A stretch of DNA of 36,972 nt from Pseudoalteromonas luteoviolacea NCIMB 1944. Its GTDB lineage: Bacteria > Pseudomonadota > Gammaproteobacteria > Enterobacterales > Alteromonadaceae. Of this stretch, positions 25,190-34,012 are shown one piece after another. The stretch lies in the NCBI RefSeq assembly GCF_001625565.1, contig NZ_AUXS01000024.1:1-36972 (forward strand). The letters run 5' to 3'. A program made the translations under genes and the position numbers. Within the stretch, counting starts at the first letter, position 1. Every line of letters starts with the position of its first letter. Below the pieces are notes generated by a model. It was not told the DNA's origin. It made no database searches and saw nothing but the letters and a program-made list of their open reading frames with translations.

Positions 25190-26919
25190 AATGTTCCTTT
25201 CTTGTTATTGTGATTTCCAAACCGCTGGCATTGCGGATATGGATAAACGTGTTTTGTGATGTGTTGTCGTATGTCCCTTTGCATTTTTTGCCAAAATGAT
25301 GGCAACAAAAGCTCAGGATGGAAGCGCTCAAATACTGCTTTGAGTTTAGGGTTTGTCAGCACAAATGTACACATTTGCTCTGGAAATACATCATTTGGTG
25401 CGCATGAAGGCAAGCTTTGCCCCGAATACAAGTCATCAAGCGATGTTTTGGGTAATGCCTTGAATGTCATATCGGTGAGGTATTGTACTTCATCGTAGTC
25501 ATAAAATATCACCCTATTGTGACGGCTGACACCAAAGTTTTTTAACAGCATATCACCTGGGAAAATATTCACCGACAGCATTTCTTTAATTGCATCACCG
25601 TAATCTTTAATAGCATGCTCAATTTGAACGTCAGACGCACTTTGCAGAAAAAGGTTTAGCGGGGTTATTCGTCGCTCTATATACATGTGCTTAATAATAA
25701 TAAAGTCATCTTCATGTGTGATATTGCTGGCGATTTTGCTTTCTATTTGTTGTAGCAGTGTCGGTTCGAGCAGCGCTTTTGGGATAACCACATTGGAATA
25801 CTCGAGTGTATCAGCCATTCTACCGACTCTGTCATGGTTTTTTACTAGCTGGTACCTAGCCAGTACAGTCTCTTTACCAAAGGGCTTGCTTGGTGAAAAT
25901 TCATCTTTTATTACTTTGAATACATAAGGAAAAGACGGCAGGGTGAATACGAGCATAACCATGCCAGGAGTACCAGGAGCGATAGTGAATTGTTCGCGAC
26001 TATTTTTTTGGTGGATTAGAAAGTCGCGATAGAACTCCGTTTTACCGTGTTTATGAAAGCCTATTGAGTTGTAGAGTTCCGCTGCGGTTTTACTTGGCAT
26101 TAATTGATTTAAGAATCTCACCATCGCTGAAGGAGCGTGGGTTTCAACAAGAAAATAAGCGCGTGCAAAACCAAAGATCAGACTCATTTGTGATGCATTG
26201 GTGATCAAAGCATCTATTTTTAGCTTGCCATTTGGATGGTGCAGCAATGCGATGATAAATGGCTGTGTGCCAGAGCAAGAGACAACTCTGCCAACAATAT
26301 AGGCACTCTTGTTACGGTAAAATGGCGATTTTAAGATATCAAATCGCATTCTGAAATGCTGGTGGTGAGTATTCGGAGCTTGTTTTAAAAAAGCTTTTTG
26401 TAATTGGCGAATATCTTGGCTCAGATCTTGAAATTCAGCCTGCAGTTCTGCGTCGGCAAACATTTGTTCTATGGTTTTTTTCATCCCTTCCAAAACAGGA
26501 AAGTAGCTGCGGTATTCAGCTTCAACAGGCAGTAGTGGTTCCCCCTGTTTTGTACTCGATACAAAGATAAAATCATTATTAAAATAACTATGATGAAAAA
26601 GGTGGCAAAAAACTGAATTGTAGAAGGTTTCCGCGAGCTCTGCTTGTGGGTGAAAAGTCAAAATCTGAATGTAGGACTGTTTTACTTGATGCCACAAACC
26701 ATCACAAATATGGTTTGAAGGGAATTGCAGCTTTAAAATACTGACTGTTTCTTGCACCCGTTGATCATAGTGGCTAATTCTAGACTTGCTTATGCTTTCT
26801 ATGGTAGCCCATTGTTGTGAAATGAAAGCTTGTGGAACTTGTGCTGTCATATCCTGAAACAGAGTATAGTGCTTTTTAAACCCGGAAATAATTAAAAAAG
26901 CGATATCTTGAGGGTCCAT
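25186..26919 (-). CDS. aceK: Isocitrate dehydrogenase kinase/phosphatase AceK
   Basis: A 577-residue AceK (E. coli 578). It phosphorylates and dephosphorylates isocitrate dehydrogenase, diverting isocitrate into the glyoxylate shunt during growth on acetate or fatty acids. The ATP-binding loop APGTPGMVM and the following VFKVIKDEF lysine match the E. coli enzyme, as does the metal-site segment NFGVSRHNRVIFYDYDE. In E. coli aceK is the third gene of aceBAK; here aceB and aceA are not adjacent, and aceK instead leads a run with a LysR regulator and a peptidase. An AAGGA site lies seven bases before ATG 26919. A long inverted repeat lies in its leader. Confidence 0.97.
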   Translation of the reverse strand: MDPQDIAFLIISGFKKHYTLFQDMTAQVPQAFISQQWATIESISKSRISHYDQRVQETVSILKLQFPSNHICDGLWHQVKQSYIQILTFHPQAELAETFYNSVFCHLFHHSYFNNDFIFVSSTKQGEPLLPVEAEYRSYFPVLEGMKKTIEQMFADAELQAEFQDLSQDIRQLQKAFLKQAPNTHHQHFRMRFDILKSPFYRNKSAYIVGRVVSCSGTQPFIIALLHHPNGKLKIDALITNASQMSLIFGFARAYFLVETHAPSAMVRFLNQLMPSKTAAELYNSIGFHKHGKTEFYRDFLIHQKNSREQFTIAPGTPGMVMLVFTLPSFPYVFKVIKDEFSPSKPFGKETVLARYQLVKNHDRVGRMADTLEYSNVVIPKALLEPTLLQQIESKIASNITHEDDFIIIKHMYIERRITPLNLFLQSASDVQIEHAIKDYGDAIKEMLSVNIFPGDMLLKNFGVSRHNRVIFYDYDEVQYLTDMTFKALPKTSLDDLYSGQSLPSCAPNDVFPEQMCTFVLTNPKLKAVFERFHPELLLPSFWQKMQRDIRQHITKHVYPYPQCQRFGNHNNKKGTL

Positions 26920-26942
26920 AAGTTATCCTTTTACGGTATAAA

Positions 26943-26986
26943 ACATCCTGTTATTAATTTTTATTAGGTGTATCTATGCAGGATGT
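26943..26986. promoter_or_regulatory. Inverted repeat in the aceK upstream region
   Basis: ACATCCTG at 26943-26950 and CAGGATGT at 26979-26986 form a perfect 8-bp inverted repeat with a 28-base AT-rich centre, 24 bases upstream of the aceK start. It could be a two-half-site operator or a hairpin in the aceK leader. No known regulator consensus is recognised. Confidence 0.4.
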
Positions 26987-27157
26987 AAAGCTAAATTATC
27001 AAGCATATTCGCTTTAATAATTTATATACTTTAGCTTGGAACATTGTCATTTGGCAAATCTGAAAGGGGGTGTCATACCAACTTCACGAAAGGTGTGGAT
27101 AGTGCTTACGCGGTTTTGGAAACTTTAAACGATGGGTGGCTGGCGCTCGGGTAAAGG

Positions 27158-27631
27158 TTACTCAAGTCTTTTTAGTTTTTTTTCAATTTGAGCAATTTCC
27201 TTATTTAGCACTTTTACTTTCTGCAAATAGTCTTTATTTATCGATTTTAGCTGCTTTTTAACATCTTTTACGGTGGCTTTGCGGCGTTCATCGTCCATCA
27301 ATCGCGTGACTCTGCGCTGCTGCTCTCTGGCAGCTTCATCGCGTTTGCGCCCCAGTACTGCTGCGTGTTGTTTTTTAGCGCGTAATGCATGTTTTAAATT
27401 ACGAATAATCTGCTTTCGCTCTAATTCATTCAGTGTTTTAAAATGCTGCTCTGAAGGAACCGTAGCCTGCGGATCTGAGTGTGTGAGAGTGTATTGTTGT
27501 GCGTTGTTAGAACAGGGGTGTTGGCTAAATACTGTGCTTTTATCTGTCATGCACTTGTAGTAAGTTACCGTGGTTTTGGCATCACCGATATTGGCAAAAA
27601 AGAATAAACACAGCAAAAAAGTTAATTTCAT
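27158..27631 (-). CDS. Secreted DUF4124-like protein with coiled coil
   Basis: A 157-residue protein with a signal peptide (hydrophobic to about 14, cleavage likely near A18). A short N-terminal domain of about 35 residues resembles DUF4124: a tyrosine/lysine strand, a Cys, an Asp-Lys turn and a second Cys in HPCSN, probably a disulfide. The rest is highly charged helix, rich in Lys/Arg/Glu, and predicted coiled coil to the end. It is probably periplasmic. Function unknown. An AGGGAAA site precedes ATG 27631. It lies upstream of aceK on the same strand but 238 bases away, so it is likely independent. Confidence 0.75.
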   Translation of the reverse strand: MKLTFLLCLFFFANIGDAKTTVTYYKCMTDKSTVFSQHPCSNNAQQYTLTHSDPQATVPSEQHFKTLNELERKQIIRNLKHALRAKKQHAAVLGRKRDEAAREQQRRVTRLMDDERRKATVKDVKKQLKSINKDYLQKVKVLNKEIAQIEKKLKRLE

Positions 27632-27710
27632 AGCGACGTTTCCCTGTTATCACATATACCCTAACTATAGACGAAAATAATAATTGCAGGAAAGAATCAA
27701 GTTGAAGAGT

Positions 27711-27747
27711 AGCAAAAGCACCTAATTAAGGATTAGGCGCTTTTGCT
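27711..27747. terminator. Strong hairpin at the yejM stop codon
   Basis: AGCAAAAGC at 27711-27719 and CCTAAT at 27721-27726 pair with GCTTTTGCT at 27739-27747 and ATTAGG at 27732-27737, one mismatch apart, with a 5-base loop. The yejM stop (27726-27728) lies inside. It probably ends the yejL-yejM transcript, though no T-run follows on the minus strand. Confidence 0.55.
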
Positions 27748-29222
27748 GTAAACTTTTTGAGTGATTTAATACTGTGAACAAGAAAAGGAATATCCATTTT
27801 TTGCTCGATATGAAACCCTTCTTTGGCAGAAATCTGTTTGTGTCTGCCATCGTGGTTAACCAATATTATTCGGTCTTTTTTATAAGTAATTAAAACACCT
27901 TGAGAGTAGTTTACACCTTGGTTTACTTCATTATTGCCCGAAACATTTCCTATCATAGTCTGCGCTGCTAGTTTGCCACAATTAAAGTGTTTATCCAGCA
28001 AAGTTACTAAAATATCGGTACCTTGCATCAGACCTTTCTGATTTGCGAAATAAGGCAAATTAGTATGCAGTGCCGTTTGTGTCACAATATCGCTACCGAC
28101 AGGGTGCTCAACAATGATATACGAGCTGCCGTCTTTAAGTTCCGGTACTTCGGAAGTAAAGTGAAAATTAATTTTAGTGTCCTCGGAATGTGCATCAAGG
28201 TACTTAAAAGGGTTACCTTGGGCGACGGCAAGTGCATTTTGCGTATTCCAAATAGGTGGCAGGTGGTTTTCTGTTATGGTGTTTCGATAATACGCTGGTA
28301 AACCGTAGACCAAATTAAAGTAGTGGTCGCTCGTATTTGTGGGCACCAATACTTGTGAGTGAGTTAGAAAATCGCCGTTGAGTGTTTGCTGTTTATCAGA
28401 CGTCAATGAGCTATTGAGTACAATGATATCAACAGGCGCAGCGTTGAACTCGCAGTGTGGCAAGCTGCTAGGAATCTGAAAGTGAGTGGTGGCGTTTTCT
28501 AAACGAACCGTTCTCGCTTGTTGATATTCGTTTAAATCCAATAACTCATGTCTTGCAAGCAGAGTTTTAGCTGTGGTTGGGTATGACAGCGGTAATACAT
28601 TGTCCTGTTTTGTAATATCAAAATAGTTATTTGCGTCTGCCCAAACGTGCATCAAATGGCTAGTTGCAAAGCAGGTTACTAGGAATGCAGTTGCATATTT
28701 TGGAAATCGATACGATTTCAGCTTGTCCAAATGGCGCCAAGCATGATTCCCAACAATTAGCTCAAAACTTAATATGGCAATAAAACAGATAAGGATTATC
28801 GCAGTTGTAAGTACGGAGAGTCCATTGATCATGCCAATCAAAAGAGAAATGATCTCTGGCAATGATTGAACGCTAAGGTGATAACCATGTTGATAGTACA
28901 CAAACGCATCAAGACACAGCACTGATATGCCGAATGTTGCAATGATAGCGGCCATCCCTCGTATATGGCGAGGGTAGGGGAATATCAAACTAAGAGGAAA
29001 AACGGTTAAGACAAAAGCGCAAAATGTTATGAAGCTGGTGTGGCTGATCCAAGTTACAAACATGTATACCCAGCCAATCATACTGCTTGGTGCTGCGTCT
29101 GCTGCCAAGTAAGCCAGTGCTATAACAAGCACCAGCCCAATATTGGCAAAGGTAAACCAGTGTCCCCAACTTAGCAGTTGACTCGCTTTTGAAGAAAAAG
29201 GACTGTGTGGTGTTAAATTCAT
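27726..29222 (-). CDS. yejM: YejM/PbgA-like inner membrane protein, shortened periplasmic domain
   Basis: A 498-residue homologue of E. coli YejM (PbgA/LapC, 586 residues), the essential inner-membrane protein that controls LpxC stability and lipopolysaccharide synthesis through LapB. The N-terminal DUF3413 part has five membrane helices within about residues 18-190, and its exit segment (WADANNYFD, then LPLSYPTTAKTLL) aligns clearly with E. coli. The periplasmic domain is about 90 residues shorter. At the place where E. coli has its VDGLN sulfatase-type metal segment, this protein reads VLNSSLT, and the later histidine cluster is also altered. It follows yejL by four bases on the same strand, as in E. 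coli. It may have lost the metal site while keeping a regulatory role. Confidence 0.88.
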   Translation of the reverse strand: MNLTPHSPFSSKASQLLSWGHWFTFANIGLVLVIALAYLAADAAPSSMIGWVYMFVTWISHTSFITFCAFVLTVFPLSLIFPYPRHIRGMAAIIATFGISVLCLDAFVYYQHGYHLSVQSLPEIISLLIGMINGLSVLTTAIILICFIAILSFELIVGNHAWRHLDKLKSYRFPKYATAFLVTCFATSHLMHVWADANNYFDITKQDNVLPLSYPTTAKTLLARHELLDLNEYQQARTVRLENATTHFQIPSSLPHCEFNAAPVDIIVLNSSLTSDKQQTLNGDFLTHSQVLVPTNTSDHYFNLVYGLPAYYRNTITENHLPPIWNTQNALAVAQGNPFKYLDAHSEDTKINFHFTSEVPELKDGSSYIIVEHPVGSDIVTQTALHTNLPYFANQKGLMQGTDILVTLLDKHFNCGKLAAQTMIGNVSGNNEVNQGVNYSQGVLITYKKDRIILVNHDGRHKQISAKEGFHIEQKMDIPFLVHSIKSLKKFTAKAPNP

Positions 29223-29226
29223 TCCG

Positions 29227-29439
29227 TTATTTTACCGATTGAGTAAGCGCCTTAGCAAAATTGTCAGCGACATCTTGTCTTTTACTCTCTGGCACATGCT
29301 CTTTTAGAATGTGCGTGATAGAATTTCCTAAACACATTAAACTTAAGTCGACAGGTGCTTTGTGCTCTTGGAGTACATTGATTAAACTATCAACAATTTG
29401 TTCTACTTGTTCATTGGAATATTTAGACTGAATTGGCAT
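29227..29439 (-). CDS. yejL: YejL, DUF1414 family protein
   Basis: A 70-residue cytosolic protein closely matching E. coli YejL (75 residues), with the shared pattern YSNEQVEQ, HKAPVDLSLM and LGN. Function unknown. The ATG at 29439 gives the MP-start seen in E. coli; an upstream in-frame ATG at 29475 would add 12 residues, and neither has a good ribosome site. It heads the yejL-yejM pair and is divergent from yejK across a short region, the same arrangement as in E. coli. Confidence 0.88.
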   Translation of the reverse strand: MPIQSKYSNEQVEQIVDSLINVLQEHKAPVDLSLMCLGNSITHILKEHVPESKRQDVADNFAKALTQSVK

Positions 29440-29505
29440 CGGTTGGTTCAAATTAATAAAGTTACAATTCTTCATATTCTAACACCAGAGGCGTTAAAAA
29501 CAAAG

Positions 29506-30516
29506 ATGAGCATTGAGGTGAAAAAGCTTGTTGTACATTATGTAGACAAGCAAGACGAAGAAACGCAAATCCATTTACGCGAAGATGAAATGATCATTAA
29601 TGATCGGGTCAATGTTTTTATTGAACAGTTGCACCACGCTTATAATGGAAAGCCAGGTAAAGGTTTCTGTGCGTTTGATGGAGACAAAAATAGCACAGTT
29701 GCGTCTGCCATGCAGAGTTATCGTAATAATGAGCTTGCTTTTTGGCACCTGACGCAGCAGGCAACAGAGGTTTTAAAAGAAGAGCTGAATAAATATGCGT
29801 TTCACGAAACGGGCTATTTAGTTTTTTGTCATTATCAATACGTCGGTTGTGATTATATGCTAATTGCGCAAATTAGTATAAAAGAACATTATTCGATCAC
29901 GTCTGAATTAGATTTGGCCAGTTCGAGGCATTTGGATATTTCTCGTATGCAATTGGCAGCTCGAATCGACCTAACGGCATGGGATACTCAGGCGGACGAA
30001 AACCGTTATATCTCCTTTATTAAAGGGCGTGCAGGTCGTAAGGTTGCTGACTTTTTCTTGGATTTCTTAGGGTGTGCTGAAGGGGTAGATCCAAAGCAGC
30101 AATCTCAAACTATGTTGCATGCCGTAGAAGATTATTTGTCTGAACAGCAGTTTGAAAAGTCAGAAAAAGATGTGATCAGAAAGGAAGTATTTGACTATTG
30201 TAATGATTGTATCAACAGTGGTGAAGATGCTGATATTGAAGGCTTATCAGATACTCTGTCAAAATCATCAGATGTGCAATTTGAAGACTTCTACAAAGAG
30301 CAAGGATATGAATTAGAGGAATCGTTCCCGCTTGATAAAAAAACCGTGACCGCCATGGTGAAGTTTTCAGGCATGGGCGGCGGTGTTAGCGTCGGTTTTG
30401 AGCGAAAACACCTAGGCGAGCGAGTGATTTATGATCCAGTTAACGATACGCTGACAATTAAAGGCGTGCCGCCAAATTTAAAAGATCAGTTAGAAAAGTA
30501 TTCACAAGAAAATTAA
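29506..30516 (+). CDS. yejK: Nucleoid-associated protein YejK (NdpA)
   Basis: A 336-residue protein (E. coli YejK 335). YejK binds the nucleoid and has been linked to topoisomerase activity. The N-terminal part begins MSIEVKKLVVHYV and the family-typical segment FIKGRAGRKVADFFLDFLG lies around residue 170. ATG 29506 is the right start by length; an open frame continues upstream to 29398 but would overlap yejL antisense. It ends in a strong terminator two bases after its stop and is convergent with the LPP20 gene. Confidence 0.95.
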   Translation: MSIEVKKLVVHYVDKQDEETQIHLREDEMIINDRVNVFIEQLHHAYNGKPGKGFCAFDGDKNSTVASAMQSYRNNELAFWHLTQQATEVLKEELNKYAFHETGYLVFCHYQYVGCDYMLIAQISIKEHYSITSELDLASSRHLDISRMQLAARIDLTAWDTQADENRYISFIKGRAGRKVADFFLDFLGCAEGVDPKQQSQTMLHAVEDYLSEQQFEKSEKDVIRKEVFDYCNDCINSGEDADIEGLSDTLSKSSDVQFEDFYKEQGYELEESFPLDKKTVTAMVKFSGMGGGVSVGFERKHLGERVIYDPVNDTLTIKGVPPNLKDQLEKYSQEN

Positions 30517-30540
30517 AAAAAGGCCTAAGGGCCTTTTTTT
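30515..30540. terminator. Bidirectional rho-independent terminator
   Basis: Seven A plus GGCC (30515-30525) pair perfectly with GGCC plus seven T (30530-30540) around the 4-base loop TAAG. The A and T flanks give a T-tract on both strands, so it terminates yejK on the plus strand and the LPP20-led lipoprotein operon on the minus strand. Confidence 0.93.
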
Positions 30541-30567
30541 AATTTGTGGCGGGCATAATCTATGAAC

Positions 30568-31605
30568 TCAAGACTTTCCGGTGACAACAAACTCTGCCAA
30601 TTGTTGTCCTAACTTGTCTGCCAGTTTGCCCATCGCGTTACTTTTTGCGGTGTCTTTAAAACTTGAGGCTGCTTTTACTTTGGCGTTGAAGTGTGCTTTT
30701 TCCTCGCCTTGCTCAGTTATTACTAAATAGCTCTCAGCTAGACTGTAATACGTACCAGACTTTTTCATATCCTGCCAATCGACCCTAAATTTCAAAGCAA
30801 AGTCGGCGTTCTGATCAATGACCTTGATACCTTGGCTTGAAAGGGCTTGAGCAAGCATGTCTCTGACTTTTTGATGCTTTTGACTATCGGCACTTATACT
30901 AAAGCTGATGTTGTTTAGTAAAGCGTCTGCTGCTTTCAGTTTTGCACGTACTGCGCTGGACTTGGCTACGTGTGCAGCTTGGAGCATTTGCAAGTAGTTA
31001 TTATATTTGTCACGTTTAACTCCGAGCTGTTTTAAGGCAACGGCGCTTTTTAGTGCAAGGCTCTTGCTCTGAGTGCGGGCAATTTGAAAGTGGCTAATCT
31101 CATCGTCAATCGCACGAATCGACAGCTCAGTTTGCATGACCGCTTCGGTACGGTTAAATGCAGCTAGTGCATAGACCGTTCTATTATCTACGCTGATATA
31201 TTCATCTTCAATCTTGACGCCTTGTAGCTGTATGTTGGGCACTTTTGACTGAATATATTCATCGATATGAAAAGTCATCGATTTTTCGTCAGCTTGCTGC
31301 TTAATCGTAGTGTTTGCAGAAATCGTGACATTTAATTGCTTGGCAAGCGCTAACCGTGCAGACTCCTGCGCAGCAAGTTTAGCTTGTTGCATATCACCTG
31401 TATTCTGAGCATTGCCTACGCCATATATCATGTAACTTGAAGTTGGTGTCACAGATATCCACTGCGGCGTTGTATTTTCCTTTACTTGTGTTGCCGAGTT
31501 ACTTTGACAACCAGCAATCAGAGCGACACTAAACAGTGTCGCTACGAGGGGTTTAGAAGCCAAAACGCGAACGCTCCTGCAACTTTTGAATTTTCTTTTG
31601 TCCAT
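30568..31605 (-). CDS. LPP20-family outer membrane lipoprotein (large)
   Basis: About 345 residues. It has a type II signal with lipobox LIAGC, an LPP20 domain (about 45-150, beginning near PQWI), a helical middle and a second alpha/beta domain at the C-terminus. LPP20 proteins include Helicobacter Lpp20 and Vibrio FlgP, outer-membrane lipoproteins with structural roles. The start is uncertain: ATG 31605 gives a long n-region, whereas TTG 31563 preceded by AGGAG gives a classical short signal peptide (MASKPL...). Either way it overlaps the end of the LpoB-like gene (by 53 or 11 bases). It is the last gene of a three-lipoprotein minus-strand operon. Confidence 0.85.
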   Translation of the reverse strand: MDKRKFKSCRSVRVLASKPLVATLFSVALIAGCQSNSATQVKENTTPQWISVTPTSSYMIYGVGNAQNTGDMQQAKLAAQESARLALAKQLNVTISANTTIKQQADEKSMTFHIDEYIQSKVPNIQLQGVKIEDEYISVDNRTVYALAAFNRTEAVMQTELSIRAIDDEISHFQIARTQSKSLALKSAVALKQLGVKRDKYNNYLQMLQAAHVAKSSAVRAKLKAADALLNNISFSISADSQKHQKVRDMLAQALSSQGIKVIDQNADFALKFRVDWQDMKKSGTYYSLAESYLVITEQGEEKAHFNAKVKAASSFKDTAKSNAMGKLADKLGQQLAEFVVTGKS

Positions 31606-32167
31606 TCCATACCTCACGGTTTGTAGTCATGTCTATCAATCGTAAGTCAACTTGATAGAAGGTCACGCGATCGCCACCTTGCTCGTCAACAAATGAGTTG
31701 ATAGTCCCTGAAAGGGCGTAGTCAGCGCCGTACTCTTGTCCCATCTCATTTTGAGTTTCTAGACTAGAGTTAAGTTCTTGATCTTTACGTTCTTCACGTA
31801 TATCACGTCGAACGTCTTTATTGGCGACAAAGTCAGCCTGGCCGCTACGCAATATTGACCGTTTTAGATCATTTAAAAAAGTATCAACAGCGATGTGTTG
31901 GTGTGATTTATTGCGTACCGATTGGATGATAATAGCAGGTTTAGATCCTTCTCTTTGTAAGTGATCGTTAACCCATGGGAAGCTCAGCATATCGTTTATC
32001 ATGGCTTCAGCAACTAATTGAGAGTCCTTTGCATTCCATTTGTCAGATAATGCAACCTCTTGATTTGCATCTACTCTCTGTACTTTGGTTGATGAACAAC
32101 CAGAAACAGCAAGTGTGCAAGCCACGAAAAGCGGAGTGAGTTTTAGTAAGGTTTTATTACATTTCAT
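31553..32167 (-). CDS. LpoB-like penicillin-binding-protein activator lipoprotein
   Basis: A 204-residue lipoprotein with lipobox AVSGC near residue 24 and an LpoB-type domain: the AIIIQSVRNKSHQHI strand-turn, the DLKRSILRSGQADFV helix, and the YGADYALSGTI and VDLRLIDMTTNREVW strands. E. coli LpoB reaches through the peptidoglycan to activate PBP1b synthase. Similar folds also appear in FlgO- and CsgG-type proteins, so the partner may differ. It starts 12 bases after the COG3014 gene stop, in one operon with two other lipoproteins. The ribosome site is weak (GGAAA). Confidence 0.85.
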   Translation of the reverse strand: MKCNKTLLKLTPLFVACTLAVSGCSSTKVQRVDANQEVALSDKWNAKDSQLVAEAMINDMLSFPWVNDHLQREGSKPAIIIQSVRNKSHQHIAVDTFLNDLKRSILRSGQADFVANKDVRRDIREERKDQELNSSLETQNEMGQEYGADYALSGTINSFVDEQGGDRVTFYQVDLRLIDMTTNREVWNGQKKIQKLQERSRFGF

Positions 32168-32179
32168 AACAATTTTCCA

Positions 32180-33898
32180 TTATAAAAAAGTTGATTCTGG
32201 TGTGGCTACACGCGTTTGCTCTAAAAAGGTACGGGTATGCCAAAGCGTTATTTCATCCAAGACTTGGATCGTTTCTGACTGTTCGATCACCTGCCCAGAT
32301 GTTAAATGTGTTTTTAAAGTGATCACGTGCTTGCCCTTTGAAATTGGCAGTTGCACGTAATTAACTTGTGCCGGCAAAGATTGCCATTGCCTTAAATCAG
32401 CTGACGCAGTGACCGCATTGACAACAGATGTGGCAAATTTAGCAAAGCCGGAAAACTGAGAGTTTAATCCTGTTGCTGAAATCGCTTTTTGGGCAGTGAG
32501 TGCTTTGACCAGTTCTCTTGCAAGCGCAATTTGAATTTCAGAGTTCGCATTATTCAGTGCATCTTGCAGCGTCAATAGGCTTACGGAGTAAATTTTATTT
32601 AAGTCGGCAATTTTTTTATTATTAACCCACACTTCTGAGCGTTTAATTTGTTGTTTCAGCGGCTCTAGGTAAGTAACAGAAATTCGGCTGCCGTACTCCA
32701 ACGCACTGATTAGACCTATATCCACAGCATCCTCCCAAATTGGCCCGAGAGGAATTCGTTTGGTTAGGGCGCCCATAGCGACATCACCAATGTCGCCAGT
32801 TGCATAGTTTTGCATTAAATCAAACAAGCTGGTATCGGCATAGAGCATTTGAAACCATCGCATTTGCGCTTGTTGTTCGTGACGTGTGCCCCACAGTATA
32901 GGCGTCATGACTAGGGCCTTTGCTTCCTTATCCGCGCGTAAAAGCAAGTTAAACTGCTTTCTTTGAGGGCCAATTCCGATATTTTGAAATATGTTTAATA
33001 CCGGTTGAGATTGCGTGCTTTTGGTTATTTTTAGCGCTTTTCGCAATGCTGAAACTTCATTGTCATAGCCGCCAGCTTGCACCATAACGCGCAGTAAATC
33101 GCGTTTGATTTGTAGAACGATACTGTCGCTAATAGCATATTGTTTGGCAAATCCTCCTTCAAATGCATGTATTGCTCTTTGATATTGTATTCTTGCAGAG
33201 TCTAGCTCTTGACTGCGTTCAAACAAAATACCACTGACATAATGGGCAAATGCGTCATCTTTATATTCAATATCTTTGAGTAAATCGTTTGGTGCGAACA
33301 ATGGCCTTGTGATGTTGTTAATTTGCTCAGTGAGGCTATCCAAACCAGATGGCTCATCTTGTTCATCATACCCACCGGTTTTATCTTTCAGTCCACTTAA
33401 ATAAGTATCGAGTTGTCGCATTTCAACGAGTGCAGAATCCAAATAGGTTTGCCGGTCAATCTCAGATTGATTGGCAAGTGCATTGTAATTGAGTGCTTTG
33501 TAAAAGTTGATCAGCGGTCGATGATAAATTTTACCAGCATATGTTGTATAAGTGGGACCACTCACAAGTGCCAAGGCTCTCTCAGATACGCTGATTGTGT
33601 ACTGTTGTTCTATGATTTGCTGCGCTTCATTTAACAGCTCGTTGCTGCGTTGATAGTTGCCTTGTAAGTGATTAAGCATGCCAAGCTCTAGGTAATGTAA
33701 CAATTTACTTTTACCTACAGGTGAATAATCTGTACGAATAGCTTGCTTCGCCGATTCATACTCCCCTTGCTGAGCGAGAAGAATAGCGCTTTTGTTTGCT
33801 GGTGTACTTTGGCATCCACTTAGCAGAAGTACATAAACTACTGTTAAGAAAGAAAAGTGCGACTTGAAATAAGTATTAACTTGCACGTTGACATCCAT
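32180..33898 (-). CDS. COG3014-type lipoprotein with TPR-like repeats
   Basis: A 572-residue lipoprotein with lipobox LLSGC near residue 29 preceded by a hydrophobic stretch. Helical TPR-like repeats cover about 40-310, a mixed middle region follows, and the last 80 residues look like a beta-sandwich. It resembles the uncharacterised COG3014 group that occurs near LpoB-like and LPP20-like genes. It heads the minus-strand operon and is divergent from a second LPP20 gene. The first ATG at 33898 has no visible ribosome site; an in-frame GTG four codons on is an alternative. Role not known; a scaffold in the outer-membrane/peptidoglycan space is an inference. Confidence 0.8.
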   Translation of the reverse strand: MDVNVQVNTYFKSHFSFLTVVYVLLLSGCQSTPANKSAILLAQQGEYESAKQAIRTDYSPVGKSKLLHYLELGMLNHLQGNYQRSNELLNEAQQIIEQQYTISVSERALALVSGPTYTTYAGKIYHRPLINFYKALNYNALANQSEIDRQTYLDSALVEMRQLDTYLSGLKDKTGGYDEQDEPSGLDSLTEQINNITRPLFAPNDLLKDIEYKDDAFAHYVSGILFERSQELDSARIQYQRAIHAFEGGFAKQYAISDSIVLQIKRDLLRVMVQAGGYDNEVSALRKALKITKSTQSQPVLNIFQNIGIGPQRKQFNLLLRADKEAKALVMTPILWGTRHEQQAQMRWFQMLYADTSLFDLMQNYATGDIGDVAMGALTKRIPLGPIWEDAVDIGLISALEYGSRISVTYLEPLKQQIKRSEVWVNNKKIADLNKIYSVSLLTLQDALNNANSEIQIALARELVKALTAQKAISATGLNSQFSGFAKFATSVVNAVTASADLRQWQSLPAQVNYVQLPISKGKHVITLKTHLTSGQVIEQSETIQVLDEITLWHTRTFLEQTRVATPESTFL

Positions 33899-33980
33899 GA
33901 CTTGTAAAAAACATGACAGTGACTATACCAATTAATTCAGTTATATTGTCAGCAAGTTTAAGATTTTTTTAGATTTTTTA

Positions 33981-34012
33981 AAGAACAAAGTTGTAAAAAA
34001 TCGTTCTTACAA
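33981..34012. promoter_or_regulatory. Nested inverted repeats in the divergent lipoprotein promoter region
   Basis: AAGAAC (33981-33986)/GTTCTT (34003-34008) and TTGTAA (33991-33996)/TTACAA (34007-34012) are two perfect 6-bp inverted repeats that overlap, in the 193-base gap between two divergent lipoprotein transcription units. The location suits a shared operator. No known motif is recognised. Confidence 0.35.

Noticed and set aside
29398..29505. N-terminal extension of yejK
   Set aside because: The extra 36 codons are antisense to yejL and unlike any YejK; ATG 29506 matches the family length.
31553..31617. Frameshift joining the LpoB-like and LPP20 genes
   Set aside because: Each has its own lipobox and complete domains; the overlap is explained by an internal start of the LPP20 gene.
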